From positions 1 to 34,034 of the forward strand of contig JAEWHK010000023.1 in assembly GCA_023387815.1 (NCBI GenBank): a DNA stretch of 34,034 nucleotides, given 5' to 3'. Origin of the DNA: Pseudomonadota bacterium. GTDB taxonomy: Bacteria; Pseudomonadota; Gammaproteobacteria; Burkholderiales; Burkholderiaceae_B. Below, in pieces: positions 33,903 to 34,034 of the stretch. The position numbers and the translations under genes are program-made. How positions within the stretch are numbered: position 1 is the stretch's first letter; each line of letters begins with the position of its first letter. Below the pieces are notes generated by a model. It ran no database searches, was not told the DNA's origin, and saw only the letters and a program-made list of their open reading frames with translations.

Positions 33903-34034
33903 TTAGTCAGCCTTTGTTACGGAAACGGTATGCTTGTTGAGTGCGCCTTTATGAGAAAAGGAGACACTGCCGTCTACCAGTGCGTACAGGGTGTGATCTT
34001 TACCCATACCGACATTGGTACCCGGGTGAAAACG
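33903..34034 (-). CDS. rpmA: ribosomal protein bL27, C-terminal part
   Basis: Only the last 43 codons and the TAA stop are in the window; the start lies beyond the right edge. The residues RFHPGTNVGMGKDHTLYALVDG followed by a short strand and Lys-rich end are the conserved C-terminal half of bL27, a protein of the large ribosomal subunit near the peptidyl transferase centre. Upstream of obgE as in most beta-proteobacteria; rplU is expected just outside. Confidence 0.95.
   Translation of the reverse strand, partial: RFHPGTNVGMGKDHTLYALVDGSVSFSHKGALNKHTVSVTKAD

Overview
The window looks like a chromosomal segment of a betaproteobacterium, most likely Burkholderiales/Alcaligenaceae. The grounds are moderate GC, the rpmA-obgE-proB block, GlnHPQ-type and NrtABC-type transporters, and NasT-type control of nitrate assimilation. 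A genus such as Advenella would fit, but the sequence alone cannot prove it. No phage, insertion sequence, CRISPR array, tRNA or rRNA was seen; coding density is high and nearly every gene is recognisable.

Layout. 1-6317 (+): ispB (octaprenyl diphosphate synthase), glnH-glnP-glnQ (glutamine-type amino acid ABC transporter with an internal terminator after glnH), ilvD, and a flavin-reductase-like protein with a Lys/Ala-rich tail. 6358-10117 (-): ppc (PEP carboxylase) and a DUF4239-like membrane protein. 10368-12371 (+): a LeuD-LeuC fusion of the aconitase family with the swivel domain first. 12366-22829: a nitrate assimilation unit, with nasT (-) divergent from nrtA-nrtB-nrtC-nirB-nirD-nasA-cobA (+). 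22817-24730 (-): thiC under a TPP riboswitch. 24947-30265: cysG (-) divergent from cysJ-cysI (+). 30463-30888 (-): an XRE-type regulator. 31383-34034 (-): proB, obgE and the 3' end of rpmA.

How the genes work together. Nitrate would be imported by NrtABC, reduced to nitrite by NasA and then to ammonium by the siroheme enzyme NirBD. The last gene of the operon makes the siroheme precursor. Sulfite is reduced by CysJI, also siroheme-dependent, and the adjacent cysG encodes the complete siroheme synthase. PEP carboxylase, IlvD, ProB and the glutamine transporter are general carbon and nitrogen metabolism.

The most informative non-coding region is 13064-13345. In order it holds an NtrC-like palindrome, a near-perfect sigma-54 promoter, two small hairpins each with an A1/G4 hexaloop (the ANTAR target signature), and a long intrinsic terminator ending just before nrtA. 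The second hairpin overlaps the 5' arm of the terminator, so the two structures exclude each other. This is the arrangement expected for NasT antitermination. Other points of interest are the NasT receiver domain lacking its phospho-acceptor Asp, a collagen-like Gly-X-Y minisatellite at the start of the operon's methyltransferase, the permuted LeuDC fusion, and the histone-H1-like tail on the flavin reductase.
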